From Parafrankia irregularis (GTDB lineage: Bacteria > Actinomycetota > Actinomycetes > Frankiales > Frankiaceae), in contig NZ_FAOZ01000035.1 of NCBI RefSeq assembly GCF_001536285.1, positions 1 through 64,000 on the forward strand: 64,000 bases of DNA, written 5' to 3'. The notes under the pieces were generated by a model. That model worked only from the letters and a program-made list of their open reading frames with translations. It did no database searches and was not told where the DNA came from. Positions 8,744-18,430 of the stretch are shown here, piece after piece. How positions within the stretch are numbered: the stretch's first letter is position 1; each line of letters opens with the position of its first letter. The position numbers were made by a program, and so were the translations under genes.

Positions 8744-10060
8744 TCAGCGGTCCAGGCGGGAGAGCAGGGCGTCCGAGGAGACCGTGCGCGCTCCCAGAGC
8801 CCCGCAGTTGTCCGCTACCTCGCGATCGGACGTCACGACCGCGACCGGGCGGCCCTGCGGCTCAGCCCGCACGAGACGCCGGATCTCGTCGTCGGCGAGC
8901 TCGCCGGCCTGGCTGAACACAACCCGCACGCCGCGCGGCATGGCCACGCCGACCGGGCGGGCGAGGACAGCCGTCGCGTCGAAGACGACCGTCACCTCCG
9001 TGTCCGGCGACCGGCCCGCGAGCGCCCCGAGACCGGCCAGCAGCCGCGCCCGCTGCGCCTGCAACGTCAGGCTGCCGTAGCCGCGCTTGGTGACGTTGTA
9101 CCCGTCGATGATCAGATGCAGGCCTGGAACCGCGAGGACGTCGTCGATGATGGTGGGGTCGTCCTCGGCGCGTCCCCGCCCGCCGACGCCGGAGAACGGG
9201 TCGAAGGCCCGCCCGCCGCTCTCGGAGCGCACGAGCAGGTCGGCGGGCCGCGCGACGGTCGTCGGCAGCGAAAGCTCCCGCCGGACACCGTTCGCCGCGG
9301 CCATCAGCGTGTCGAGCAGCACCCGCAACCGTGCCTCGTCCATGCTGCGCGACTCCCGGTTGTCGCGGCGGGTCGCGGAAGCCGCGGCCTCCAGATCAGC
9401 GACCTTCGCCCGCAGCCGCCTCGCCTCGGCCTCGGCCTCCCGGGCGGTCTGCAACGCGGCGTCCCGTGCCGCCTCCGCGGCCAGGCTGATCTCCCGCGCC
9501 GTGACCTCGGCCCGCCGCACCCGATCGGCGGAGGCCCGCAGGCGGCGACGGCCCTCCTCCACGTCCGCCCGGGCCTGCTCGAGCTGGCCCCGCAGCTGCT
9601 CCTGCTCGGCACGCGCCAGCCGCCGGACGGCCTCGATCTGTTCCTCGAGGCGGCGGATCTCCTGCGCCGCCGCGTCGATCCGCGCCGAGGTGACCTCCTG
9701 CGCCGAGGATCGGGCCGCCTCCTCGACGAGCACCGCCCACTCCGCGGTCCGCAGGATGTAGGCGATGGCCGCGACCTGAGCGGGCGGCGCGGCCGGCGGC
9801 GGACCGTCCGGGGCGGTCACAGCGGCGACGAGGTCCGGGTTCGTCCGACGCACCCAGTCCGCCACCCGGCCCCGGAAATGGGCGTCGTTCTCCATCGCGG
9901 AGGCCAGCGGCACGGCACCGAGACGGGCTCGTCGTGACGGTTTGAAGCGGCGCACGGCGAGCAGGCTGGGCGGGACGACCGACTCCGCGAGGTCGGCCAG
10001 CGTGTCGGCGGCGTAGGCGACGACCTGCGCTCGCACATCCGCGGGGAGTGTGTCGTTCAT
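8744..10060 (-). CDS. NYN-domain (YacP-like) RNA-binding/nuclease protein with central coiled coil
   Basis: A 438-residue protein in three parts. Residues 1-115 form a helical domain (VVPPSLLAVRRFKPSRRARLG). Residues about 120-245 are a long charged coiled coil of Glu/Arg/Ala heptads (RRLEEQIEAVRRLARAEQEQL). From about residue 310 there is a NYN/PIN-like nuclease domain: LIIDGYNVTKRGYG, then TVVFDATAV, VVFSQAGELADDEI and VVTSDREVADN. The acidic residues in DGYN, FDA, DDE and SDRE match the metal-binding set of YacP-like ribonucleases. A role in RNA processing is likely but the substrate is unknown. It is monocistronic, reads leftward, and is followed upstream by a 740-bp gap. Confidence 0.82.
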   Translation of the reverse strand: MNDTLPADVRAQVVAYAADTLADLAESVVPPSLLAVRRFKPSRRARLGAVPLASAMENDAHFRGRVADWVRRTNPDLVAAVTAPDGPPPAAPPAQVAAIAYILRTAEWAVLVEEAARSSAQEVTSARIDAAAQEIRRLEEQIEAVRRLARAEQEQLRGQLEQARADVEEGRRRLRASADRVRRAEVTAREISLAAEAARDAALQTAREAEAEARRLRAKVADLEAAASATRRDNRESRSMDEARLRVLLDTLMAAANGVRRELSLPTTVARPADLLVRSESGGRAFDPFSGVGGRGRAEDDPTIIDDVLAVPGLHLIIDGYNVTKRGYGSLTLQAQRARLLAGLGALAGRSPDTEVTVVFDATAVLARPVGVAMPRGVRVVFSQAGELADDEIRRLVRAEPQGRPVAVVTSDREVADNCGALGARTVSSDALLSRLDR

Positions 10061-10802
10061 CCGACAGCTCCGGCTCGCCGGGATTGTCTGACGTCTCCGA
10101 CCGAAGAAGAAACCAGCACGAATCGCCGCAGGCCCCCCGGCTCAGACACGCCACGGGTCGAGACGCCGACCACCCGCAGCCGGTCTGACGCGCGAGGCGA
10201 TTCCACGGGCACGGGGACTCCGGAACGAACGACGACAGCGACGGTCCAGAGTATCGGTCGGTGCACCCACGCCTCCCCGACGCATGAGATCGCCCGGCCG
10301 CTGCCGGTATCTCCGCGCTCACCCGGCCATGACCGAACCGGCCGCGACCGGACCCACGGTGTTCCCTGCCCGCCCACCCTCGCCTGCCCGTCCACCCTGA
10401 CCTACCTGCCCGCCCCGGCCTCCCCGCCCACCCTGTGACCTGCCTGCCCACCCGGATCGACGTCCACCCGCGCCGCGGGAACACGTACCGAACGACACCC
10501 CTCACCGAACGGCGTCCAGGAACAACAGTGCGCGGCGATCAGCAATGGGGCCGGCCGTGAACGCAACGTGCCAGACGCAAACAGCGACGAGTCCGACCAG
10601 AAAACGGGCGGCATTGTGCGTCCAGAGTGCGCCGAGCGCGGTCCCTCCGCGTCCCGACCGGAGCAGCAACAGCTTCACCAAGACCACTAAGGGCTGAAAA
10701 GAGGGCCATTGTCCGCGTCGATATACGTCTTATGTAACCTCGCCGTGGTTATTTGTGCTCCGCCTCGTTGGACGCGCGACGGCGGCCGTCGAGAGGACCT
10801 GT
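10061..10802. other. 742-bp intergenic region without a convincing gene
   Basis: Both flanking genes read outward, so this region holds two promoters. Around 10380-10460 there are degenerate copies of CCTGCCCG-CCACCC. A 61-codon leftward open frame at 10502-10687 encodes a hydrophobic peptide but lacks a clear ribosome site. An AT-richer patch at 10700-10745 with TTGTCC and TATGTA-like hexamers could be the promoter of the downstream DUF4352 gene. Nothing else was recognised. Confidence 0.3.
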
Positions 10803-12107
10803 GTGACCGACCAGAACCCATCCGGCCAGCCTGCGCCCGGGCTGGACAACCAGGAGACCCAGCGGGCTCCCAGCACCTCGTGGCAACAGCCGGCAGGCGC
10901 TGGAAGCCCGCCGGCCAACGCCGGTGCGACACCTCCGCCCGCGCCGGTGCCGCAGTGGGGAGGTGGCACCCCGGCTCCCGGTCAGGAGGGCGGCTGGCCG
11001 TCGCCGCCGCCCGCCGGCGCCTGGGGGGCGCCGCCGGCAGCCGGTCCCACGCCGGAAAGCTCGTGGCCGGGTGCTGGGCATTCGCAGCCACAGCAGCAGT
11101 GGCCACCGCAGAGCACTGACACGCCCTGGGGCCATCAGGCACCGCCCGCCACCGGCTGGCAGCAGCCCGGCGGGCAGGCACAGCAGGGCGTGCCGGCCAG
11201 CGGCTGGCCGCAGCCCGGCGGCTACCCCGGTCAGTACCCTCCGGCCGACTACCAGGGGCAGCCCGGCCAGTACCCACCGGCCGGCTTCTCCGGCGCGCCC
11301 GACCAGTACGCGCAGGCCAACTACCAGGGCTACCCACCGCAGGGCCCGCCGGGGCCCGGGCAGTTCCAGGAGCAGCCGGGACAGTGGCCCCAGCCCGCAG
11401 GACCCACTCCGGCTCCGCGGCGACGCAACCCCGCGGTGATCATCGTTCCGCTGGCGGTTGTCGCCGCGGTCGTTCTGGGCCTGGTCATCGCCTTCGCCGC
11501 CGGGGGCGGCGACGATGACTCCGACCAGACCGTCGCGGCGTCCACTCCCGCCACGGTCACGCTGCCCAGCCTCGGGGCGAGCGGTGCCGCGGCTCCCGGC
11601 GGTGGAGCCGCGCCGGGTACCGCACCGCCCGCGGGCGGTGCCGCCGCCCCGCAGGCGTCGGCGCCCGCAGGCTGCACGCCGCTCACCCCCGCCAACCCGC
11701 CCGCGGGCGTGGCCGGGCTGGGTGGCTCGTCGTCGGTCACCGGCAAGGGCACGTCCTCGTACAGCACCTTCGACGCCAAGGCCACGCTGAACTCGGTCTG
11801 CACCTCGACGGCGAGGGTCGAGGAGTACGGCGACCCGCCGGTCCAGGGAGCCTTCTACGTCCTGAACGTGACCGTGGAGGTCAGCGCGGGCGACATCTCG
11901 GCCGCTCCCGACGACTTCTACATCCAGACCACGGACGGCAGCCGGTACGACGGTGAGTTCAGCTCGCTCGTGCCCAAGCTCTACACCAGCAACGTCAAGG
12001 CCGGACAGAAGGTCACCGGGTTCGTGCTCATCGACGCGCCCCTCGGCCACTTCACGCTCAACTGGGAGCCGCTGTTCGCGGTACAGCCCGCGAAGTTCCA
12101 GCTCTGA
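10803..12107 (+). CDS. proline/glutamine-rich membrane protein with extracytoplasmic DUF4352 domain
   Basis: A 434-residue protein. The first 200 residues are disordered and rich in Pro, Gly and Gln, with several PGQYPPA/GYP-type units. A single membrane helix follows the RRRNP stop-transfer charges (VIIVPLAVVAAVVLGLVIAF, near 225-245). After an Ala/Pro spacer, the last 125 residues resemble the DUF4352 (MPT63/telokin-like) beta-sandwich: YYVLNV-type strand FYVLNVTVEV, then DDFYIQTTDGSRYDG and GFVLIDAPLGHFTLNW. Topology is N-in with the sandwich outside. GTG start chosen for the GAGAGGA site 6 bp upstream. The function is unknown; such proteins are common envelope proteins of actinobacteria. 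Confidence 0.75.
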   Translation: MTDQNPSGQPAPGLDNQETQRAPSTSWQQPAGAGSPPANAGATPPPAPVPQWGGGTPAPGQEGGWPSPPPAGAWGAPPAAGPTPESSWPGAGHSQPQQQWPPQSTDTPWGHQAPPATGWQQPGGQAQQGVPASGWPQPGGYPGQYPPADYQGQPGQYPPAGFSGAPDQYAQANYQGYPPQGPPGPGQFQEQPGQWPQPAGPTPAPRRRNPAVIIVPLAVVAAVVLGLVIAFAAGGGDDDSDQTVAASTPATVTLPSLGASGAAAPGGGAAPGTAPPAGGAAAPQASAPAGCTPLTPANPPAGVAGLGGSSSVTGKGTSSYSTFDAKATLNSVCTSTARVEEYGDPPVQGAFYVLNVTVEVSAGDISAAPDDFYIQTTDGSRYDGEFSSLVPKLYTSNVKAGQKVTGFVLIDAPLGHFTLNWEPLFAVQPAKFQL

Positions 12108-12160
12108 CCCTGACCTGACCGTCGGCGCACCGGCTCCACCGTCGGTGCGCCGACTCGGCC

Positions 12161-12210
12161 GCCGAGGCTGGGGCTGCCGCCGAGGCTGGGGCTGCCGCCG
12201 AGCCGGGGCC
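12161..12210. repeat. 18-bp tandem repeat
   Basis: The unit GCCGAGGCTGGGGCTGCC occurs twice head-to-tail (12161-12178 and 12179-12196), and a degenerate third copy follows. It lies in the 374-bp convergent gap between the DUF4352 gene and the HIT gene. No gene was recognised in that gap. Confidence 0.75.
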
Positions 12211-12290
12211 GAGGCTGTTGCCGAGCCACCCGCTTTTCCTCTCAAGAGGGATGAAACGGGCGAGAGTTCGCCTGGCGACCCGCGAGAAGT

Positions 12291-12324
12291 GAGGGTTTTG
12301 GTCGTTGGAACGACCAAAACCCTC
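12291..12324. repeat. 34-bp palindromic element, copy A
   Basis: The left arm GAGGGTTTTGGTCGTT and right arm AACGACCAAAACCCTC are exact reverse complements around a GG loop. The element lies in a convergent gene gap. It shares length and arm pattern with the palindromes at 24868-24901 and 43679-43712, so it belongs to a small repeat family. As RNA it would fold into a 16-bp hairpin readable from both strands, so a bidirectional terminator role is possible although no T-run follows. Confidence 0.8.
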
Positions 12325-12481
12325 CGCTCTTGCGACTCGCCAAACCGGGCCACCGGGACTGCCGGGCAGGACGACCGCCTCCCACCCGGACTCCACCGCC
12401 GGTTCAGCACGACGCACCGAACACCCACGCAGGCTCGGCGGACTGCCCCCTGAGCCGCAGTGTTTCCGAGCTGGCGGATGA

Positions 12482-12898
12482 TCAGGTCTGGCTGTGGCCC
12501 TGCGCCGCGAGCGCCGCGCGCAGCCGCTCGGCCGCGTCGTCCATCACGGCCGGGTCGGGGTCCCGGTCGGCGAGCGCGAAGCTCAGCTGCGCCTCCGACT
12601 CGATGGGGATCAGGTGCACGTGGGTGTGCGGAACCTCCAGGCCCGCGAGGATCGCGGCCACCCGGCGCGGCTTGAACGCCGCGTCCATCGCCCGCCCGAT
12701 CGTGGCCGCGGCGGACCACACGGACCGCACCACATCGTCGGGCAGGTCGATCCAGTGGTCAATCTCCAGCCGGGGCACCACGAGCGTGTGACCGGGGCGG
12801 ATCGGTGCGATCGAGAGGAAGGCGACCGAGACCTCGTCCGAGTAGACGATGCGACCGGGCAGCTCGCCGTTGATGATCCGGGTGAAGACACTGGCCAT
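12482..12898 (-). CDS. HIT-family (histidine triad) nucleotide hydrolase
   Basis: A 138-residue protein with the histidine-triad motif HTHVHLIP near residues 93-100, preceded by the family landmarks SVFTRIINGELP, FLSIAPIRPGHTLVVP and a central helix. The triad's middle His would form the covalent nucleotidyl intermediate. HIT proteins of this size usually hydrolyse AMP-linked substrates such as adenosine phosphoramidates; the natural substrate here is not known. ATG start. It is monocistronic and divergent from the VOC gene, with a 160-bp gap between them. Confidence 0.88.
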   Translation of the reverse strand: MASVFTRIINGELPGRIVYSDEVSVAFLSIAPIRPGHTLVVPRLEIDHWIDLPDDVVRSVWSAAATIGRAMDAAFKPRRVAAILAGLEVPHTHVHLIPIESEAQLSFALADRDPDPAVMDDAAERLRAALAAQGHSQT

Positions 12899-13058
12899 AG
12901 CGGGACCCTACCGAGATCGCCGCCACCGCACGCTCGTCGCGACACGACAACAGCTATCGAATTGCACTTTTGTAACAAAACGGAGAATGCGCACACTGTA
13001 CTCACGAGTAGGACACGCCGGATCCCCACTGGTGCACCAACTTGCCCGGCCATGCGGA

Positions 13059-13526
13059 ATGATGCTTCAGGTGGCCAGGTTTGAGACGAACGGCATCAAG
13101 GTCGGTCGAATCAGTGTCGACTGTAGCGATGTGGGCACTATGGTCCGTTTCTGGTCCGCGGCCCTGGGCTACGAGGTGTCGGAGCAGGCACGCGACGCCG
13201 CCCTGCTGCACCACCCCGCGGGAGCCGGGCCCAAGCTCCTGCTCCGGCAGCGGGCCAGGCAACGGTCCGTGCGCTGGCCGGGGCGCCGCGGTGGCCGGCG
13301 CGACGAGCACGGCGCAGTGCCGGACGAGGACCCCAACCGCCTGCACCTGGAGCTGTTCGCCGCCGACGCCGAGCGGGTCGTCGGCTGGCTGGCCACGCTG
13401 GGGGCCCGCAAGCTGTCCCGGTACGAGTCGCACGGCGAGACCGGCTACGTGCTGCGCGATCCGGAGGGCAACGAGTTCCGCGTGATGAACGCCGGGCCCA
13501 CGGCGTTCGCCCGCCCGTTCTCCTGA
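13059..13526 (+). CDS. VOC-superfamily (glyoxalase-like) protein with a basic insertion
   Basis: A 155-residue single-module VOC protein. The N-terminus GRISVDCSDVGTMVRFWSAALGY and the C-terminal half NRLHLELFAAD ... GYVLRDPEGNEFRVM match the glyoxalase-like family, with His and Glu positions suited to metal binding. Between them, after GPKLLL, there is a run of about 30 residues rich in Arg and Gly that typical members lack. The frame stays open and rejoins the family pattern exactly, so it looks like an insertion rather than a frameshift. Two adjacent ATG codons offer the start and no strong ribosome site decides between them. Function unknown. Confidence 0.65.
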   Translation: MMLQVARFETNGIKVGRISVDCSDVGTMVRFWSAALGYEVSEQARDAALLHHPAGAGPKLLLRQRARQRSVRWPGRRGGRRDEHGAVPDEDPNRLHLELFAADAERVVGWLATLGARKLSRYESHGETGYVLRDPEGNEFRVMNAGPTAFARPFS

Positions 13527-13616
13527 GGCCGGTGCCGCCCCCTCCCCCGATGCCCGACCCGATGCCCGGGACGGGCCCTGGCGAGAGCTGTCGTACCCGC
13601 CGCCTAGGGTGTGCCC

Positions 13617-15314
13617 GTGTGCCCTGTTCCCGCCCGTTCCGGTGCAGCTCCGCGCCAGGCGAGTCTCGCTGAGCTCGGCCGCCCGCTGGCCGACCTGACC
13701 TTCGTCGTCGTCGACCTGGAGACCACCGGTGGTTCCCCGGCGACATCCGAGATCACCGAGATCGGCGCGGTGAAGGTCCGCGGCGGGCAGGTCCTGGGCG
13801 AGATGTCGTCCCTGGTCCGGGCGTCCACGCCGATCCCCGCGGTGGTGTCGGTGCTCACCGGGATCACCGACAGCATGCTGGCCACGGCGCCGACCCTCGA
13901 CGAGGTCGTGCCGACCTTCCTGGAGTTCTCCCGCGGGGCGGTGCTCGTCGCCCACAACGCCGCGTTCGACCTCGGCTTCCTGCGCGCGGCGGCGCAGGCG
14001 TGCGGCTATCCCGTCCCGGCCTGGGAGCACCTCGACACGGTGCTCATCGCACGCCGGGTGGTGACCCGGGACGAAGCCCCGAACTGCCGGCTGGCATCGC
14101 TGGCCACGCTGTTCGGCAGCCCGACCGAGCCGAACCACCGGGCCCTGGCCGACGCCCGGGCCACCGTCGCCGTCCTGCACGGGCTGTTCGAGCGGCTGGG
14201 CAATCTCGGCGTCACCACGCTGGAGGACGTGCGGGAGTACAGCGCGCGGGTCTCCCCCGCCCAGCGGCGCAAGCGCCACCTCGCCGACGACCTGCCGACC
14301 GGCCCCGGCGTCTACGTGTTCCGCGACGGTGCCGACCGCCCGCTCTACGTCGGTACGTCCCGGTCGGTGCGCTCCAGGGTGCGGACCTATTTCACCGCCA
14401 GTGAGCCGCGCAGCCGGATGGCCCAGATGGTCGCGCTCGCCGAGCGGGTGGACGCGATCGGGTGCGCGCACGCGCTGGAGGCCGAGGTGCGCGAGCTCCG
14501 GCTGATCGCCGAGCACAAGCCGCCGTTCAACCGCCGGTCCCGCCATCCGGAGCGGGCGGTCTACCTGCGCCTCACCGAGGAGCCGTTCCCCCGGCTGTCC
14601 CGGGTGCGCTCCGTCGGCGACGGTGTGACCTACCTGGGCCCTTTCGGCAGCACCCAGGCCGCGCAGGAGGCCGAGATCGCCCTGCTGGCGGCGGTGCCGC
14701 TGCGCCAGTGCTCGACCCGGCTGTCACCGAGCCGGCCGACGGCCGCCTGTGCGCTGGCCGAGCTGGGCCGGTGCGGGGCGCCCTGCGACGGCCGGCAGGG
14801 TGTCGCGGAGTACGCCGAGGTGGTGGGCGCCGCCCGGGAGGCGATGAGCGGTGATCCGGGAGCCGTCCAGGAGGCGCTGGAGGCGCACATCGCGCGGCTG
14901 GCGGCCGAGCAGCGGTATGAGCAGGCCGCCGAGGTCCGCGACCGCCTCGCGGGCTATCTGCGCACCGCCGCGCGCCGGCAGCGCCTCGCCGCGTTGACCG
15001 GCATCCCGGAGATGGTCGCCGCGGCGCCGACCGCCGACGCCGGGTGGGATCTCTCGGTGATCCGCCACGGCAGGCTCGTCTCCGCGGCGACGGTGGCACG
15101 TGGGGTGGACCCGAGGCCCTGGGTCGACGCGGTCGTCTCGACCGCGGAGACTGTTCGCCCCGTGCCGGGGCCGACGCCGTGTGCCCTGGTGGAGGAGACC
15201 GAGCGGATCGGGCGCTGGCTCGCCGCGCCGGGCGTCCGGCTGGTCCGCCTGGAGGGGGAATGGAGCTGGCCGGCGCGGGGGGCGATCCGCGCCGCGCTGC
15301 GGTACGCGACCTGA
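13617..15314 (+). CDS. DEDD 3'-5' exonuclease fused to UvrC-like GIY-YIG nuclease (Rv2191 type)
   Basis: A 565-residue fusion. The first 180 residues are a DnaQ-type exonuclease: FVVVDLETTG (ExoI), HNAAFDLGFL (ExoII) and HRALADARATV (ExoIII). From about 220 to 300 is a GIY-YIG domain (GPGVYVFRDGADRPLYVGTS, then EHKPPFNRRSR). After this comes a UvrC-like Cys region (CALAELGRCGAPC) and a UvrB/UvrC-type motif (EQRYEQAAEVRDRL). The protein lacks the helix-hairpin-helix end of true UvrC. Such fusions occur in this position in mycobacteria and many actinobacteria and are thought to serve DNA repair. The GTG start is chosen because TAGGG lies 7 bp before it; another GTG lies two codons upstream. Confidence 0.87.
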   Translation: MCPVPARSGAAPRQASLAELGRPLADLTFVVVDLETTGGSPATSEITEIGAVKVRGGQVLGEMSSLVRASTPIPAVVSVLTGITDSMLATAPTLDEVVPTFLEFSRGAVLVAHNAAFDLGFLRAAAQACGYPVPAWEHLDTVLIARRVVTRDEAPNCRLASLATLFGSPTEPNHRALADARATVAVLHGLFERLGNLGVTTLEDVREYSARVSPAQRRKRHLADDLPTGPGVYVFRDGADRPLYVGTSRSVRSRVRTYFTASEPRSRMAQMVALAERVDAIGCAHALEAEVRELRLIAEHKPPFNRRSRHPERAVYLRLTEEPFPRLSRVRSVGDGVTYLGPFGSTQAAQEAEIALLAAVPLRQCSTRLSPSRPTAACALAELGRCGAPCDGRQGVAEYAEVVGAAREAMSGDPGAVQEALEAHIARLAAEQRYEQAAEVRDRLAGYLRTAARRQRLAALTGIPEMVAAAPTADAGWDLSVIRHGRLVSAATVARGVDPRPWVDAVVSTAETVRPVPGPTPCALVEETERIGRWLAAPGVRLVRLEGEWSWPARGAIRAALRYAT

Positions 15315-15359
15315 CCACCGGCCACGGCGGCGCCCACGCGGAAGCAGTCCCCGACATGA

Positions 15360-15400
15360 CGAAGGGCCGCCCCTCGTCAGCGACGTGGGGCGGCCCTTCG
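15360..15400. terminator. bidirectional hairpin terminator between the exonuclease gene and qcrB
   Basis: CGAAGGGCCGCCCC at 15360-15373 and its exact complement at 15387-15400 form a 14-bp stem with a 13-nt loop. It lies midway between two convergent stops. No T-run follows, as is common for GC-rich actinobacteria. Confidence 0.75.
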
Positions 15401-15482
15401 CAGGCCTCGGCGGGTCTTCGGCTCCTCCAGGCGCCGGAGCTCCGCGCGCGAACGGTGCGCGGAGCTCCGCGATACGCGGCGG

Positions 15483-17102
15483 TCAGTGCTTGGTCTGGCC
15501 ACCGCCCCCGTGGGAACCCGTGCCCGGAGCCGCCGGCTTCTCGGACTCCTCGGTGAAGAAGCCACCGACGGCCGCGCCGGCGCGGCGCACCAGGCCCTTG
15601 CCGTGCTCGCCCTCGCCGGCCCCGATCGCCACCGGGATCCGGTCCGTCGGAACCTGCGGGTAGTCCGAGACCGGCGGCGGCTTCGGCCGGTGGTCCTCCA
15701 CGAACTCGCCGTTGGCGAGCTGGCGGATGATGCCGGTCTCGATGCCGTGGTGGTCGATCTCGTGATCCCGCTCGTTCAGCGAGATGCACAGCTTCTTGGT
15801 GACGACATAGGCGATCGGCGGGACCACGATGAGCCCGATCCGGCCCGCCCAGGTCATCGTGTTCAGCGAGATGCTGAACGTGTGGGCGATGATGTCGTTA
15901 CCACCGGAGATCCACAGCACCAGGTAGAAGCTGAGGCTCATCGCACCGATCGCGGTGCGGGTCGGAGCCTCCCGCGGGCGCTGCAGCAGGTTGTGCGACT
16001 CCTTGTCCCCGGTGAACTTCGTCTCCAGGAACGGCCAGAGCGCCGCCAGCGTGAACAGGATGCCGGGCAGCACCGCCGTCGGCCACAGGACCGCCGGAAT
16101 CGTGTGCCCGAGCCCGCGGAACTCCCACGGCGGCATGAGCCGGGTCGATCCGTCCAGGAAGCCGATGTACCAGTCGGGCTGGGACGCCGAGCTGACCTTG
16201 GCCGGGTCGTACGGCCCGAACGTCCAGATCGGGTTGATCTGGGCGAGACCGCCGAGCAGCGCGAGCACCGCGAAGGTCAGCATGAAGAAGCCACCGGACT
16301 TCACCGCGAAGACCGGGAAGACCCGGTGACCGACCACGTTGTGCTCGGTCTTGCCCGGGCCGGGGAAGTCGGTGTGCTTCTGGTGCCACAGGATGCCCAT
16401 GTGCGCGCCGATCAGCGCGAGCAGAATGCCGGGCACGAGCAGGATGTGCACCACGTAGAGCCGCGGGATGAAGTTCTCACCCGGGAACTCCCCGTTGAAC
16501 ACCAGGAACGACGTCCAGGTCCCGATGACCGGGATGGACTGGGCGATCGAGGCCGCGATCCGCAGACCGGTGCCGGAGAGCAGGTCGTCCGGCAGCGAGT
16601 AGCCGGCGAAGCCCTCGACCAGGCCCAGCGCCAGCAGGCCGATGCCGATCAGCCAGTTGACCTCGCGCGGCTTGCGGTAGGCGCCGGTGAAGAACACCCG
16701 CATCATGTGCGCGATGATCGACGCGACGAAGACCAGGGCCGCCCAGTGGTGGATCTGGCGGAACACCAGCCCGGCGCGGGTGTCGAAGCTGATGTCCAGC
16801 GTCGACGCGTACGCCCGGCTCATCTCGACGCCCTTGAGCGGGACGTACGAGCCGTTGTAGATGACCTCGACGTTCGACGGGTCGAAGAAGAGGGTCAGGT
16901 AGATACCGGTGAGCAGCAGGACGACGAAGCTGTAGAGCGCGATCTCACCGATGAGGAAGGACCAGTGGTCCGGGAACACCTTGTTGAAGTTCCGGCGGAT
17001 CGCGCTCTGGGTCCCGAACCGCTCGTCGATGGCCCGGTTGACCGCGCGTGCCGGCGTGGGCCGCTTCTGGAACTTCGGCGTGGGTGCGGATGCGGTGGTC
17101 AT
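15483..17102 (-). CDS. qcrB: cytochrome bc1 complex cytochrome b subunit
   Basis: A 539-residue membrane subunit of the menaquinol:cytochrome c reductase, carrying two b hemes and the quinol sites. Axial His candidates are His118/119 and His132 in the first four-helix bundle and His219 and His234 in the second. The quinol-oxidation motif is PDWY at 309-312, the actinobacterial variant of PEWY. A C-terminal hydrophilic extension of about 100 residues is typical of the phylum. Its start overlaps the qcrA stop by 4 bp (ATGA), so the two are translationally coupled. It is the last gene of the ctaE-qcrC-qcrA-qcrB operon. Confidence 0.95.
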   Translation of the reverse strand: MTTASAPTPKFQKRPTPARAVNRAIDERFGTQSAIRRNFNKVFPDHWSFLIGEIALYSFVVLLLTGIYLTLFFDPSNVEVIYNGSYVPLKGVEMSRAYASTLDISFDTRAGLVFRQIHHWAALVFVASIIAHMMRVFFTGAYRKPREVNWLIGIGLLALGLVEGFAGYSLPDDLLSGTGLRIAASIAQSIPVIGTWTSFLVFNGEFPGENFIPRLYVVHILLVPGILLALIGAHMGILWHQKHTDFPGPGKTEHNVVGHRVFPVFAVKSGGFFMLTFAVLALLGGLAQINPIWTFGPYDPAKVSSASQPDWYIGFLDGSTRLMPPWEFRGLGHTIPAVLWPTAVLPGILFTLAALWPFLETKFTGDKESHNLLQRPREAPTRTAIGAMSLSFYLVLWISGGNDIIAHTFSISLNTMTWAGRIGLIVVPPIAYVVTKKLCISLNERDHEIDHHGIETGIIRQLANGEFVEDHRPKPPPVSDYPQVPTDRIPVAIGAGEGEHGKGLVRRAGAAVGGFFTEESEKPAAPGTGSHGGGGQTKH

Positions 17103-18430
17103 GAGCGCTCCCAGAACGCGGCGCCGACGGGCTCGGTGTAGTCGCCGTTGCGGGCGATGAAGTAGCCCTCGTCATCCACCGCGATGGCGAGCTGCGGCAG
17201 CGAGCGGCTCGCCGGCCCGAAGATCGCCCGGCACCCGTCCGGCACGTTGAACACCGACTGGTGGCAGGGGCACAGCAGGTGGTGGGTCTGCTGCTCGTAG
17301 AGGCTGACGGGGCACCCGGCGTGGGTGCAGATCTTCGAGTAGGCGACGTGCCCGTCCACGGCCCAGTCCTCGCGGCCCGGGCGCGGCTTGTTCACGCCGG
17401 GCTCGAGACGGATGAGGATCGTGGTGCTGTCCGCCTTGGTGTGGACGTCCAGCTTGGGCTCGTAGGAGATGCTGCCGTCGGCCTCCTTCACCGGGATGGC
17501 CGGGAGCACCGTCTCGATACCGCCGATCGCGATGTCACCGATCTTGACGTAGCGACCCTGCAGGTTGACCAGACGGGCGCCCTTGACCCAGTGGGTGTGG
17601 TCGAGCTTCTTGCCGGGCTTGCTGTTGGTCAGGTTCAGCAGCGGCACGACGACCAGACCACCGAGGATCGTCCCGGCCGCCAGCAGGCTGCGCCGCAGCA
17701 GCGGGTACTTGGCGAGGCCGGAGTCGGCGAAGCCGAGGGCGACCTCCTCCTCGGTGAGGGCGATCTCCTCCTGCGAGGAGGTGAACTCGTGCCGCTCCTG
17801 GACCGCGTGCTCGTGCGGCATGAGGCGCTTGGCCCACAGGATCATGCCGACCCCGAGGCCGCCGATCGCGAGCCCGAGCGCCGTACCCATGGCGGGCGTG
17901 TAGTACTGCTCGTGCTTGTCACCGACGAAGTTGGTGACGATGAAACCGACGGTGCCGACGATCGAGATGGTGAACCAGAAGGCGATGAGCCGCTCGGCGC
18001 GCCGCGAGGCACGCCGGTCGTACTCCGCGGAGTGCGGCGCGCGGGGAGTGATCCCCCCGCCGCCGCCACCGCCCTCGCCCTGCACCGTCGCGGTGGCGGT
18101 ACCGCCGGGTCGCATGACCGACGTCTCCGGGGCACTGGAGGAGTCGGTCGGGTGCGGGGGTGTGCCGAGCACCTCGGGGCCGTCATGTCCCCCGGAGGAG
18201 ACGTCCGGGCCACCGGCTCGGGGGTCGGCGGGGTCCTTGGGACGCCCGGACGTGTCGACCGGGTGCTTCGTCCGCTTGAAAACGCTGCTCATCGAGTCCT
18301 GGTCTGATTTGTCGGCCGACTCTCCCTGATAGCCGGCGTAGTGCATACGACGCTGCGGCGAGTCTGGTGGCAGCTCGCCGCCGGCATCGGCACCGGACTC
18401 CGGCCCGGTCGGGCCCTGGTTCGCGCTCAC
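17099..18430 (-). CDS. qcrA: Rieske iron-sulfur subunit of the bc1 complex
   Basis: A 443-residue protein. The first 130 residues are hydrophilic and Pro/Gly-rich. Three membrane helices follow (around [33 protein letters not shown] and [18 protein letters not shown]), the three-helix form typical of actinobacterial QcrA. The C-terminal Rieske domain has CTHAGC and CPCHQS, giving the two Cys and two His ligands of the 2Fe-2S cluster plus the disulfide pair. GTG start, coupled to qcrC by a 4-bp overlap. It carries electrons from quinol bound at QcrB to the diheme QcrC. Confidence 0.95.
   Translation of the reverse strand: MSANQGPTGPESGADAGGELPPDSPQRRMHYAGYQGESADKSDQDSMSSVFKRTKHPVDTSGRPKDPADPRAGGPDVSSGGHDGPEVLGTPPHPTDSSSAPETSVMRPGGTATATVQGEGGGGGGGITPRAPHSAEYDRRASRRAERLIAFWFTISIVGTVGFIVTNFVGDKHEQYYTPAMGTALGLAIGGLGVGMILWAKRLMPHEHAVQERHEFTSSQEEIALTEEEVALGFADSGLAKYPLLRRSLLAAGTILGGLVVVPLLNLTNSKPGKKLDHTHWVKGARLVNLQGRYVKIGDIAIGGIETVLPAIPVKEADGSISYEPKLDVHTKADSTTILIRLEPGVNKPRPGREDWAVDGHVAYSKICTHAGCPVSLYEQQTHHLLCPCHQSVFNVPDGCRAIFGPASRSLPQLAIAVDDEGYFIARNGDYTEPVGAAFWERS

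Noticed and set aside
10502-10687. Small hydrophobic leftward gene in the 742-bp gap
   Set aside because: No ribosome site, no family resemblance, and similar open frames arise by chance at this GC content.
13200-13360. Frameshift in the VOC gene
   Set aside because: The reading frame stays open and both flanking parts match the family in the same frame, so an in-frame insertion is simpler.
15486-17141. A 551-codon rightward open frame opposite qcrB
   Set aside because: qcrB has complete heme and quinol motifs on the other strand; the antisense frame is charged, repetitive and lacks any family feature.
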